The notes under the pieces were generated by a model. The model was not told the DNA's origin, searched no databases, and worked only from the letters and a program-made list of their open reading frames with translations. From Sphingomonadaceae bacterium (GTDB taxonomy: Bacteria > Pseudomonadota > Alphaproteobacteria > Sphingomonadales > Sphingomonadaceae): a DNA stretch of 17,439 bases. A program made the translations under genes and the position numbers. The stretch is from contig JAFARM010000308.1 in NCBI GenBank assembly GCA_019245455.1, forward strand, positions 1-17,439, written 5' to 3'. Shown piece by piece: positions 1 to 6,142 of the stretch; within the stretch, counting starts at the first letter, position 1; each line of letters opens with the position of its first letter.

Positions 1-1638
1 ATCGCCGAGCCGGTGGCGCCGACCGCCGCGGCGGCCCCGCGGGCGACGATCGTCACGCCGGCCGCGCCGATGCCGTCGGCCAAGCGGCGTGAGCGGGCGC
101 GCCAGCCGACGCTCGACCTGGGCGACGTCTACACACTGCCGATGCTCGACCTGCTCAAGGCACCGCCGAAGGGGCCGGCGGCCAAGATCGACCGCGCCGG
201 GCTCGAACAGAACGCGCGCCTGCTCGAAAGCGTGCTCGACGACTTCGGCGTTAAGGGGCGCATCGGCGACGTCCGCCCCGGCCCCGTCGTCACCATGTAC
301 GAGCTCGAGCCCGCGCCGGGGCTGAAGGCGAGCCGCGTCATCGGCCTGTCGGACGACATCGCCCGCTCGATGAGCGCGGTTTCCGCCCGCGTCGCCGTCG
401 TGCCGGGGCGCAACGTCATCGGCATCGAGCTGCCCAATGCCAACCGGCAGATGGTGACGCTGAGCGAGCTGCTCGCCAGCGCGCGCTTCGAGGACCAGCA
501 GGCCGCGCTCCCCCTCGTCCTCGGCAAGGACATCAGCGGCGAACCCGTCATCGCCGACCTGTCGCCGATGCCCCACCTGTTGATCGCCGGCACGACGGGG
601 TCGGGCAAGTCGGTCGGATTGAACTGCATGATCCTGTCGCTGCTCTACCGGCTGACACCGGCGCAGTGCCGGATGATCATGATCGACCCCAAGATGCTGG
701 AACTCAGCGTCTACGACCGCATCCCGCACCTGCTCAGCCCCGTCGTCACCGAGCCGCCCAAGGCGATCCGCGCGCTCAAATGGGCGGTCGAGCAGATGGA
801 GGACCGCTATCGGATGATGGCGACGATCAACGTCCGCTCGCTGTCGGGCTTCAACCAGCGCGTCCGTGAGGCGAAGGCGAGCGGCAAGCCCTTTGTCCGC
901 AAGGTCCACACCGGCTATGACGACGACGGCGTCGCGGTGTACGAGACGGAAACGCTCGACTACGATACCCTGCCGCTGATCGTCGTCGTCGTCGACGAAC
1001 TCGCCGACCTGATGATGACCGCGGGGAAGGAGGTCGAGTTCCTCATCCAGCGCCTCGCGCAGAAGGCGCGGGCGGCGGGCATCCACCTGATCATGGCGAC
1101 GCAGCGCCCGTCGGTCGACGTCATCACCGGCGTCATCAAGGCCAACCTGCCCACCCGCATCAGCTTCTCGGTGACGTCGAAGATCGACAGCCGCACCATC
1201 CTCGGCGAGCAGGGGGCCGAGCAGCTGCTCGGCAAGGGCGATATGCTCTATATGCCCGGCGGCAAGCAGGTGATCCGCGTCCACGGCCCCTTCGTCAGCG
1301 ACGAGGAGGTCGAGGCGGTCGCCGACTACTGCCGCAGCCAGGGCCGCCCGGACTATGTCGACGCCGTCACCGAGGAACCGGCCGAAGGCGATGGCGGGTT
1401 CGGGCTCGACCTCGGCGATGCCGGCGGCGGCGAGGAGGCGGAGACCTACCGCCGCGCGATCCAGATCGTCGCCGAGAGCCGCAAGGCGTCGACCAGCTAC
1501 CTCCAGCGCCAGCTCCGCGTCGGCTACAACAATGCCGCACGCCTGATCGAGCGGATGGAGAAGGACGGCTACGTCGGCGCCGCCGACCACGTCGGCAGGC
1601 GCGAGGTGCTGATCGAGGCGGATGGGACGCGGGTGTAG
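1..1638 (+). CDS. ftsK: DNA translocase FtsK, C-terminal part (5' truncated by window edge)
   Basis: FtsK is a hexameric, septum-anchored dsDNA pump that clears and aligns chromosome termini for XerCD resolution at division. The frame is open from base 1, so the true start and the usual N-terminal membrane segments lie upstream. Counting from codon 1 of the window, a Pro/Ala/Arg linker is followed by the alpha domain (from about residue 45). The RecA-like beta motor has Walker A GTTGSGKS at nt 589-612 and Walker B IVVVVDELAD with the acidic pair at nt 994-999. A C-terminal gamma winged helix (nt about 1441-1638) contains ASTSYLQRQLRVGYNNAARL, the KOPS-reading domain. A Gly/Glu-rich linker separates motor and gamma domain. 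The TAG stop directly abuts the GTG of the next gene. The family assignment is secure; only the missing N-terminus is unseen. Confidence 0.97.
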   Translation: MAEPVAPTAAAAPRATIVTPAAPMPSAKRRERARQPTLDLGDVYTLPMLDLLKAPPKGPAAKIDRAGLEQNARLLESVLDDFGVKGRIGDVRPGPVVTMYELEPAPGLKASRVIGLSDDIARSMSAVSARVAVVPGRNVIGIELPNANRQMVTLSELLASARFEDQQAALPLVLGKDISGEPVIADLSPMPHLLIAGTTGSGKSVGLNCMILSLLYRLTPAQCRMIMIDPKMLELSVYDRIPHLLSPVVTEPPKAIRALKWAVEQMEDRYRMMATINVRSLSGFNQRVREAKASGKPFVRKVHTGYDDDGVAVYETETLDYDTLPLIVVVVDELADLMMTAGKEVEFLIQRLAQKARAAGIHLIMATQRPSVDVITGVIKANLPTRISFSVTSKIDSRTILGEQGAEQLLGKGDMLYMPGGKQVIRVHGPFVSDEEVEAVADYCRSQGRPDYVDAVTEEPAEGDGGFGLDLGDAGGGEEAETYRRAIQIVAESRKASTSYLQRQLRVGYNNAARLIERMEKDGYVGAADHVGRREVLIEADGTRV

Positions 1639-2229
1639 GTGTCGGTTGATCTGATACCCGCCGACGTGCGCGCGATGTGGGAGGTGCACGAGTGGAAGCA
1701 CGCCTGCGCGATCCTTGCAGCCGACTTCCCAAACGAGTGGCGCGACCTGATTGCGTTGCTGCGCGAGTTCCGGCTGCGGCGCAGCTGGATCACCGTCGGC
1801 GGCGGCAACCGCTCGCTCGTCTCGCGCGCGATCGACGGCTTTCTCTACGATCGGGGGTGGAGCGAACGTCAGTTCGCCACGCTGGTCCGCGTCGATGCGG
1901 TCGAGTTCCCGTCGCCGACGCACAAGGTCGATTGCTTCAAGAACCGCGTCGCGCTCGAGATCGAATGGAACAACAAGAATCCGTTTTTTGACCGCGACCT
2001 GAACAACTTCAGACTGTTGTTCGACCTTCGAGCCGCCTCGGTCGGCATCATCATCACCCGCGCTGACGAACTCCGGACGATCTTCTCTGCCTTGGGCCGC
2101 GCTGCCTCGTTCGGCGAATCGACGACGCACATGGGCAAGCTGCTGCCGCGCGTCCTCGGCGGCGGCGGGGGCGGCTGTCCGCTGCTTGTCCTTGGAATCA
2201 CGCGAGCGCTATATGTCGACGATGAGTGA
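1639..2229 (+). CDS. BglII/BstYI-family type II restriction endonuclease
   Basis: Predicted 196-aa nuclease of an R-M pair. The core VDCFKNRVALEIEWNNK (residues 97-113) fits a PD-(D/E)XK site of the BglII/BstYI type: D98, then E107 and E109. BglII itself uses D-E-Q at these positions, so the E-x-E here is a variant. Further conserved blocks are NPFFDRDLNNFRLLF (114-128), SVGIIITR (134-141), STTHMGKLLP (161-170) and a glycine run ending GCP (174-181). The GTG start touches the ftsK stop; ATG 1675 is an alternative, but it would trim 12 residues that look structured. No clear Shine-Dalgarno is visible and coupling to ftsK translation is possible. The 3' end overlaps the methyltransferase start. 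GC appears lower than in ftsK (33 of 60 in 1981-2040), consistent with transfer. Cognate sequence unknown; the methyltransferase partner supports the call. Confidence 0.85.
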   Translation: MSVDLIPADVRAMWEVHEWKHACAILAADFPNEWRDLIALLREFRLRRSWITVGGGNRSLVSRAIDGFLYDRGWSERQFATLVRVDAVEFPSPTHKVDCFKNRVALEIEWNNKNPFFDRDLNNFRLLFDLRAASVGIIITRADELRTIFSALGRAASFGESTTHMGKLLPRVLGGGGGGCPLLVLGITRALYVDDE

Positions 2230-2869
2230 TCCCGCACTTGCCACCCATCTCGACATGGCCCGGCGACTGCGTGGGCGACGCTTTCCAACGATCCTCGCCG
2301 ATCCGCCGTGGCAGTTCGTCAATCGCACCGGCAAGATGGCACCAGAGCATAAGCGGCTCAGCCGCTATGGCACGATGACCCTCGCCGAGATTGCGGCGCT
2401 GCCCGTCGTTGACCATGCTGCGGACACGGCCCACTTATACCTCTGGGTACCGAACGCGCTTCTGCTCGAAGGCCTCGCCGTGATGGCCGCCTGGGGGTTC
2501 GCTTACAAGTCGAACATTGTCTGGCACAAGGTTCGCAAGGATGGCGGCCCGGACGGGCGCGGCGTTGGGTTCTACTTCCGCAACGTGACCGAACTCGTGT
2601 TATTTGGCGTGCGCGGGCGAAACGTACGAACGCTCGCGCCCGGACGGCGGCAGGTCAACATCATTAAATCGCGGAAACGCGAGCACAGCCGCAAGCCCGA
2701 CGAGCTGTACGATCTCGTCGAAGCGTGTAGTACCGGACCCTACCTAGAACTCTTCGCCCGCGGCTCGCGGCCGGGCTGGGCGACCTGGGGCGAGCAGGCC
2801 GACGATTACGCGCCCTCCTGGCCGACCTACGCCAATCACTCGCAGGCGGCGGCGATCGCTGCCGAATAG
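2213..2869 (+). CDS. MT-A70 family DNA adenine-N6 methyltransferase (R-M modification subunit)
   Basis: Predicted 218-aa SAM-dependent N6-adenine methyltransferase that would protect host sites from the preceding nuclease. The catalytic DPPW (residues 30-33, nt 2300-2311) follows FPTILA. TAHLYLWVPNALL (72-84), WGFAYKSNIVWHK (94-106), the acidic-aromatic NVTELVLFGVRG (124-135), HSRKPDELYDLVE (158-170) and LELFARGSRPGW (178-189) are the standard MT-A70 series. ATG 2213 overlaps the nuclease stop by 17 nt; ATG 2222 (8-nt overlap) is equally possible, and an upstream TTG at 2186 is less likely. Neither ATG has a strong Shine-Dalgarno, although GAG at 2204-2206 fits ATG 2213. No controller (C) gene accompanies the pair. 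MT-A70 proteins also occur as orphan or phage methylases, but the overlap with a BglII-type nuclease argues for a type II system. Confidence 0.9.
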   Translation: MSTMSDPALATHLDMARRLRGRRFPTILADPPWQFVNRTGKMAPEHKRLSRYGTMTLAEIAALPVVDHAADTAHLYLWVPNALLLEGLAVMAAWGFAYKSNIVWHKVRKDGGPDGRGVGFYFRNVTELVLFGVRGRNVRTLAPGRRQVNIIKSRKREHSRKPDELYDLVEACSTGPYLELFARGSRPGWATWGEQADDYAPSWPTYANHSQAAAIAAE

Positions 2870-2873
2870 TCCC

Positions 2874-2904
2874 TTGCCCCTGACGTAGCGTCATCGGCTA
2901 CGAC
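2874..2904 (+). promoter_or_regulatory. MerR-type promoter/operator with 19-bp spacer
   Basis: TTGCCC (2874-2879) and TACGAC (2899-2904) are separated by 19 bp, the overlong spacer typical of MerR-activated promoters. The spacer carries the dyad TGACG-TAG-CGTCA (2881-2893), placed where a MerR dimer binds. The -10 ends 7 nt before the merR ATG at 2912, so the start of transcription should fall at or next to the ATG. Autoregulation is inferred. Confidence 0.65.
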
Positions 2905-2911
2905 TCGGGGC

Positions 2912-3670
2912 ATGACGACGCTATCGATCACCGAGGTCTGCCGGCGTACCGGGCTTTCCGCCCGCGCGCTCCGCTTCTACGAGGCGCGCGGGCTGGTCGC
3001 GGCGCAGCGCACGGCCGCCGGGCAGCGGCGCTATGGCGTGCGCGAAGTCGCGCGGCTGCACAACGTCACCGCGCTCAAGCGCGCCGGCTTCAGCCTGGCG
3101 CAGATCGCGGCGCTGACGGGCCACGCGTGGCTCGACCTCGACCGGCTGCTCGCCGCCCAGATCGCCGACCTGACGGCGCGGCGCGGCGCAATCGACGCCG
3201 CGCTCACCGGGCTGCGCGCGGCCGAACGGCGGCTGGCCGCGGGCGAGGTGCTCGACCTCGACACCTTGTGCACGCTGATCAAGCAGGGAGAGACGACGAT
3301 GACGACCGAGGAACAGTGGCAGAAGGTCGCCGACCGCTATTTCACGCCCGAGGAACAGGCGCGCTGGCGGGCGAAGATCGCCGACGTGCCGGTCGGCTTC
3401 GATCAGGCCGCGTACCAGGCGCAGTGGGCCGACCTCGGCAGCCGTATCGCCGCCGACCTGCCGCTGGACCCGGCGTCGGACAAGGCGCAGGCCTATCTCG
3501 CCGAGTGGAACGACCTGCTGAAACCGTTCAACATGGCTGCCGACGCGCGGATGAAGACGATGGCTGTCGAGCTCTACGACCGCATGGACGAATGGTCGAA
3601 CGAGGCGTCGCCGGGCTTCGGCAAGCCGGTGTGGGAGTTCATCAAGGCGGCGGCGGTGGCGCGGGGTTGA
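2912..3670 (+). CDS. MerR family regulator with C-terminal TipAS antibiotic-recognition domain
   Basis: 252-aa regulator. Residues 4-73 are the MerR winged helix (SITEVCRRTGLSARALRFYE, wing around RRYG, then GFSLAQIAALTG); 74-120 is the dimerising helix. Residues about 130-252 match a TipAS-like helical ligand pocket (YFTPEEQARW, FNMAADARMKTMAVELY, FGKPVWEFIKAA). TipAS domains bind thiopeptides and other amphipathic drugs, and full-length proteins activate their own promoter when liganded; a similar role is inferred here. The ATG lacks a properly spaced Shine-Dalgarno (GGGG lies 1 nt upstream) and sits at the predicted transcription start. A second, well-led ATG at 3299 could yield the C-terminal domain alone. 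The 3' end overlaps the convergent toxin gene by 29 bp. No obvious efflux or target gene is adjacent. Confidence 0.9.
   Translation: MTTLSITEVCRRTGLSARALRFYEARGLVAAQRTAAGQRRYGVREVARLHNVTALKRAGFSLAQIAALTGHAWLDLDRLLAAQIADLTARRGAIDAALTGLRAAERRLAAGEVLDLDTLCTLIKQGETTMTTEEQWQKVADRYFTPEEQARWRAKIADVPVGFDQAAYQAQWADLGSRIAADLPLDPASDKAQAYLAEWNDLLKPFNMAADARMKTMAVELYDRMDEWSNEASPGFGKPVWEFIKAAAVARG
3285..3301 (+). promoter_or_regulatory. Internal ribosome binding site and ATG for a TipAS-like short product
   Basis: AGGGAGAG (3285-3292) stands 6 nt before an in-frame ATG at 3299-3301, codon 130 of the MerR-TipAS gene. This is a much better ribosome site than the one at the full-length start, and it lies at the junction of coiled coil and ligand domain. 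The product would be 123 aa (3299-3670). Confidence 0.55.
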
Positions 3671-4103
3671 GCGCCAGCCACTCGGCGGGGGTGCGGACCG
3701 CCAGGGCGGGAAACAGCGCGCGCAGATGTGCGGTGTTGAAGGTGACGATCGTGTTTGCCCCGTACACGACGCCGGTGCGACCGATCAGATAGTCGTACAG
3801 CCGGGCACCGATGCCGACATCGGCGAAGGCTTCAACGGCGGAGACGGTCTGCTCCGCGTTCATCGCAACGGTCGTCGACAGCGACTGGATCGTTCTCAGA
3901 CCTTCGACCGCTCGGCGGGGATCGAGACCGTATGGTTGCGGGCCCCCGCGCCGCGTCAGAGTCGAATAGGCCTCGGCGTAGCTGTGGGCTGCGACCAGAA
4001 GCGGCGGCAGATCGCCGGCATTGATGAAGGCCATCGCATCGGCATGGCTGGAATGGTGATCGACGATCGCTGCGACGATGATGTTGAAATCGACCAGGAT
4101 CAA
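3642..4103 (-). CDS. PIN-domain toxin, VapC family
   Basis: Predicted 153-aa RNase toxin of a type II toxin-antitoxin pair. The PIN acidic residues are visible: D5 in MILVDFN, E44 in SYAEAYSTLTR, D104 in LYDYLIG, with T121/N123 in the TFNTAHL motif near the C-terminus. The start is TTG at 4103, because D5 must lie at the N-terminus and no ATG is available; the TTG shares a 4-nt TTGA overlap with the antitoxin stop, implying translational coupling. The last residues, including a run of five prolines, are encoded opposite the 3' end of the merR gene. VapC toxins usually cut tRNA or rRNA; the target here is unknown. Expression depends on the upstream antitoxin promoter. Confidence 0.88.
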   Translation of the reverse strand: MILVDFNIIVAAIVDHHSSHADAMAFINAGDLPPLLVAAHSYAEAYSTLTRRGGPQPYGLDPRRAVEGLRTIQSLSTTVAMNAEQTVSAVEAFADVGIGARLYDYLIGRTGVVYGANTIVTFNTAHLRALFPALAVRTPAEWLALNPAPPPPP

Positions 4104-4369
4104 TCCCGAATGCCTTTGCGCTGTTCGTCGATCGAGGCCTGCACACTCTCGACCGTGATATGCGGCCCCCCTAACGCCACCAGGATGCGGCCGACGCGCT
4201 TCATGCCCGGCGGCACGTCCTCGGGCAGGGGACGCGGCGGGATGTAATTCTGCAGCGCCTGTTCAACGATTGCCGTCGCCGTCGCCCCGGTCTGGCGAAC
4301 GAGTTCATCGAGCCGCTGACGCGCCCTTTCGGAACGGATGTTCACCTGAGCGGGGCGGACGCGGGCCAT
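4100..4369 (-). CDS. VapB-like antitoxin with ribbon-helix-helix N-terminus
   Basis: Predicted 89-aa antitoxin. Residues 7-42 (AQVNIRSERARQRLDELVRQ, then TGATATAIVEQALQNY) fit a ribbon-helix-helix DNA-binding fold; the charged, proline-containing tail (residues 44-89) would wrap the PIN toxin. ATG 4369 is preferred to the upstream TTG at 4408, because the RHH strand starts soon after ATG 4369 and a -10-like TATACA lies just upstream of it. The gene overlaps the toxin by 4 nt, the usual antitoxin-first order. Such antitoxins normally repress their own promoter together with the toxin. The dyad CTAT-GT-ATAG at 4374-4383 is a candidate operator half. The exact antitoxin subfamily is not certain. 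Confidence 0.8.
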   Translation of the reverse strand: MARVRPAQVNIRSERARQRLDELVRQTGATATAIVEQALQNYIPPRPLPEDVPPGMKRVGRILVALGGPHITVESVQASIDEQRKGIRD

Positions 4370-4373
4370 ACCT

Positions 4374-4408
4374 CTATGTATAGCCAGCGCGCTCGATGGT
4401 CTAGCCAA
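4374..4408 (-). promoter_or_regulatory. Candidate autoregulated promoter of the toxin-antitoxin pair
   Basis: On the minus strand TATACA (4382-4377) ends 7 nt before the antitoxin ATG. It is embedded in the small dyad CTAT-GT-ATAG (4374-4383). A TTGGCT (4408-4403) lies 18-20 nt upstream depending on which hexamer is taken as -10. The only purine-rich stretch (AGAGG) is 1 nt from the ATG, too close for a Shine-Dalgarno. A leaderless transcript is inferred. Confidence 0.45.
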
Positions 4409-5278
4409 CTACCGCGTCGGCACCGGCGTTTCCCCCGAATAGTCGTAGAAGCCGCGCTTCGTCTTGCGGCCGAACCAGCCGGCTTCGACATACTTCACCA
4501 GCAGCGGGGCGGGGCGGTACTTGGGGTCGCCGGTCGCCTCCTGCATGACGCGCATGATCGACAGCAGCGTATCGAGCCCGACGAAGTCCGCCAGCGTCAG
4601 CGGCCCCATCGGGTGGTTGGCGCCGAGCTTCAGCCCGGCGTCGATGTCCGTGACGCTGCCGACGCCCTCGCCCAGTGCAAAGATCGCCTCGTTCATCATC
4701 GGGCAGAGCACGCGGTTGACGACGAACGCCGGCGCGTCGGCGGCCTCGACCGCGGTCTTGCCGAGCCGGGCGGCGAAGGCGTGCATCGCCGCGGCGGTTT
4801 CGTCCGACGTGGCGAGGCCGCGGATGATCTCGACGAGGGCCATCAGCGGCACGGGGTTGAAGAAGTGGACACCGACGAAGCGGTCGGGGCGGTCGGTCGC
4901 GCTTCCCAGCCGGGTGATCGAGATTGACGAGGTGTTGGTGGCGACGAGCGCGTGCGGCGCGAGGTGCGGGCAGAGCCCGGCGAAGATCGTCGCCTTGACC
5001 GCCTCGTTCTCGGTCGCCGCCTCGATGACAAGGTCGCACGCGGCGAAGCGGGCGGTGTCGGTGGTCAGGGCGATGCGGGCCAGCGCAGGCTCGACGGCGC
5101 TCGCCTCGACCGTTCCCTTCTTGACGGCGCGCGCGAGGTTCGCCGCGATCGTCGCCTTCGCCGCCTCGGCGCGGTCCATCGCCACGTCGGACAGGATAAC
5201 GTCATAGCCGGCGAGCGCCGCGACATGGGCGATGCCGTTTCCCATCAGTCCCGCGCCGATGACGCCGATCGTCTGCAT
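4409..5278 (-). CDS. hbd: 3-hydroxyacyl-CoA (3-hydroxybutyryl-CoA) dehydrogenase
   Basis: 289-aa cytoplasmic enzyme that oxidises 3-hydroxyacyl-CoA to 3-ketoacyl-CoA with NAD(P)+, in beta-oxidation or butyrate/PHB-related metabolism. The Rossmann motif GAGLMG is at residues 8-13. The catalytic set is complete, each residue 20 below its human HADH counterpart: S117 (TNTSS), H138 (VHFFNP), E150 (ALVEI) and N188 (VVNR). The C-terminal dimer domain has [16 protein letters not shown] (221-236) and the terminal [12 protein letters not shown] 5278 is chosen over an upstream in-frame start because GGAGGG lies 9 nt before it and the Rossmann strand begins at once. It is a stand-alone enzyme without a fused hydratase. 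It may be cotranscribed with the PfpI gene upstream (52-bp gap). Confidence 0.95.
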   Translation of the reverse strand: MQTIGVIGAGLMGNGIAHVAALAGYDVILSDVAMDRAEAAKATIAANLARAVKKGTVEASAVEPALARIALTTDTARFAACDLVIEAATENEAVKATIFAGLCPHLAPHALVATNTSSISITRLGSATDRPDRFVGVHFFNPVPLMALVEIIRGLATSDETAAAMHAFAARLGKTAVEAADAPAFVVNRVLCPMMNEAIFALGEGVGSVTDIDAGLKLGANHPMGPLTLADFVGLDTLLSIMRVMQEATGDPKYRPAPLLVKYVEAGWFGRKTKRGFYDYSGETPVPTR

Positions 5279-5302
5279 TGTGCCTGTCCCTCCACTCGCC
5301 CG

Positions 5303-5341
5303 CAGCCTTAGCGGCTGGAGCTTCGCCCGCCTAGGCGGGCG
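5303..5341. terminator. Two small inverted repeats between the PfpI and hbd genes
   Basis: CGCCCGCCTAGGCGGGCG (5324-5341) is a perfect 18-bp palindrome with the TAG stop of the PfpI gene at its centre. Next to it CAGCC/GGCTG (5303-5307/5313-5317) forms a second small stem. Neither is followed by a T-run on the minus strand, so rho-independent termination is uncertain; attenuation or mRNA 3'-end stabilisation is possible. Confidence 0.4.
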
Positions 5342-6017
5342 CCTGCCGCGCCGCGACCTCGGCAATGGCGGCGCGGACGGCGGGCAGGCGCTTGGCATAG
5401 ATCGCCTCGACCGTCGCCCGCACCTCGGGCCGTGCGGTCGCGGGCGTGCCCCCGGCGAGCGGCTCGGGGTCGTACTCGAGGCCGAGCTGGACCGCCTCCG
5501 CCACGTCGCGGCCGTGCGTTTCGGCGATCAGGCGAAAGGCGAAGTCGATGCCGCTGGTGACGCCGCCGGCGGTGATGCGGTTGCGGTCGATGACCGTCCG
5601 CTCGGGCACCCAGGTCGCGCCGAACGCCGCCAGCTGGTCGCCCCACGCCCAGTGGCAGCCGGCGCGGTAGCCGGTCAGCAGCCCGGCCGCGGCGAGCACC
5701 AGCGACCCCGTGCACACGCTCGTGACGTAGCGCGCGCCGGCCGCCTGCGCCCGCAGCCAGTCGAGCACCGCCGCGTCGCGCATCAGCGGCGTCGTGCCGT
5801 AGCCGCCCGGCACGCAGACGATGTCGAGCGGCGGGCAGTCGGCCAGCGTCACCGTCGGCACCAGCGCCAGCCCGCAGTCGGACATGACGGGATCGAGCGT
5901 CGTGGCCGCGAAGTGCAGCTGCGCGCCGGGCATCCGCGACAGCACCTGCGCTGGGCCCGTCAGGTCGAGCTGGGTGATGTCGGGGAAGAGGAGGAAGCCG
6001 ATGGATGTCGCGGTCAT
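5331..6017 (-). CDS. DJ-1/PfpI family protein, similar to isonitrile hydratase
   Basis: 228-aa class I glutamine-amidotransferase-like protein. The nucleophile elbow is [16 protein letters not shown] with Cys102, followed by CHWAWGD (121-127). N-terminal [12 protein letters not shown] (11-22) supplies the acidic residues typical of isonitrile hydratase (InhA of Pseudomonas putida, about the same length), which converts isonitriles to N-formamides. [13 protein letters not shown] (67-79) and [16 protein letters not shown] are also family blocks. There is no AraC-type HTH, so it is not a GlxA-type regulator. ATG 6017 is preferred to GTG 6026 because AGGG lies at suitable spacing and the length then fits. 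It lies downstream of ald, separated by a long inverted repeat. The substrate is inferred by resemblance; other DJ-1 chemistries cannot be excluded. Confidence 0.85.
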   Translation of the reverse strand: MTATSIGFLLFPDITQLDLTGPAQVLSRMPGAQLHFAATTLDPVMSDCGLALVPTVTLADCPPLDIVCVPGGYGTTPLMRDAAVLDWLRAQAAGARYVTSVCTGSLVLAAAGLLTGYRAGCHWAWGDQLAAFGATWVPERTVIDRNRITAGGVTSGIDFAFRLIAETHGRDVAEAVQLGLEYDPEPLAGGTPATARPEVRATVEAIYAKRLPAVRAAIAEVAARQAPA

Positions 6018-6038
6018 GACTTTCACCCTGTTTCACCC

Positions 6039-6130
6039 GTCATGCTGGCGAAGGCCAGCATCCACGTTGGTGCGAGACCCGAGGCCAGGCGTCTCGCACG
6101 ACCGTGGATGCTGGCCTTCGCCAGCATGAC
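6039..6130. repeat. Long perfect inverted repeat (hairpin element) between ald and the PfpI gene
   Basis: Arms 6039-6066 and 6103-6130 are complementary over 28 of 28 bases (GTCATGCTGGCGAAGGCCAG... and its complement). Inside them GTGCGAGAC (6070-6078) pairs with GTCTCGCAC (6091-6099) around a 12-nt loop. The element fills nearly the whole 125-bp gap. It looks like a mobile or REP-like intergenic repeat that could end or stabilise ald transcripts. Confidence 0.85.
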
Positions 6131-6142
6131 CCGCGTCCTCGT

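Noticed and set aside
2186..2212. TTG 2186 as methyltransferase start
   Set aside because: It adds nine residues with no family support, and better ATG codons follow at 2213 and 2222.
5324..5341. Classical rho-independent terminator
   Set aside because: The palindrome is strong but no T-run follows on the minus strand, so it is listed only as a possible transcript-end structure.
5331..6017. GlxA-type AraC regulator
   Set aside because: Only the PfpI-like domain is present; the protein ends without an HTH pair.
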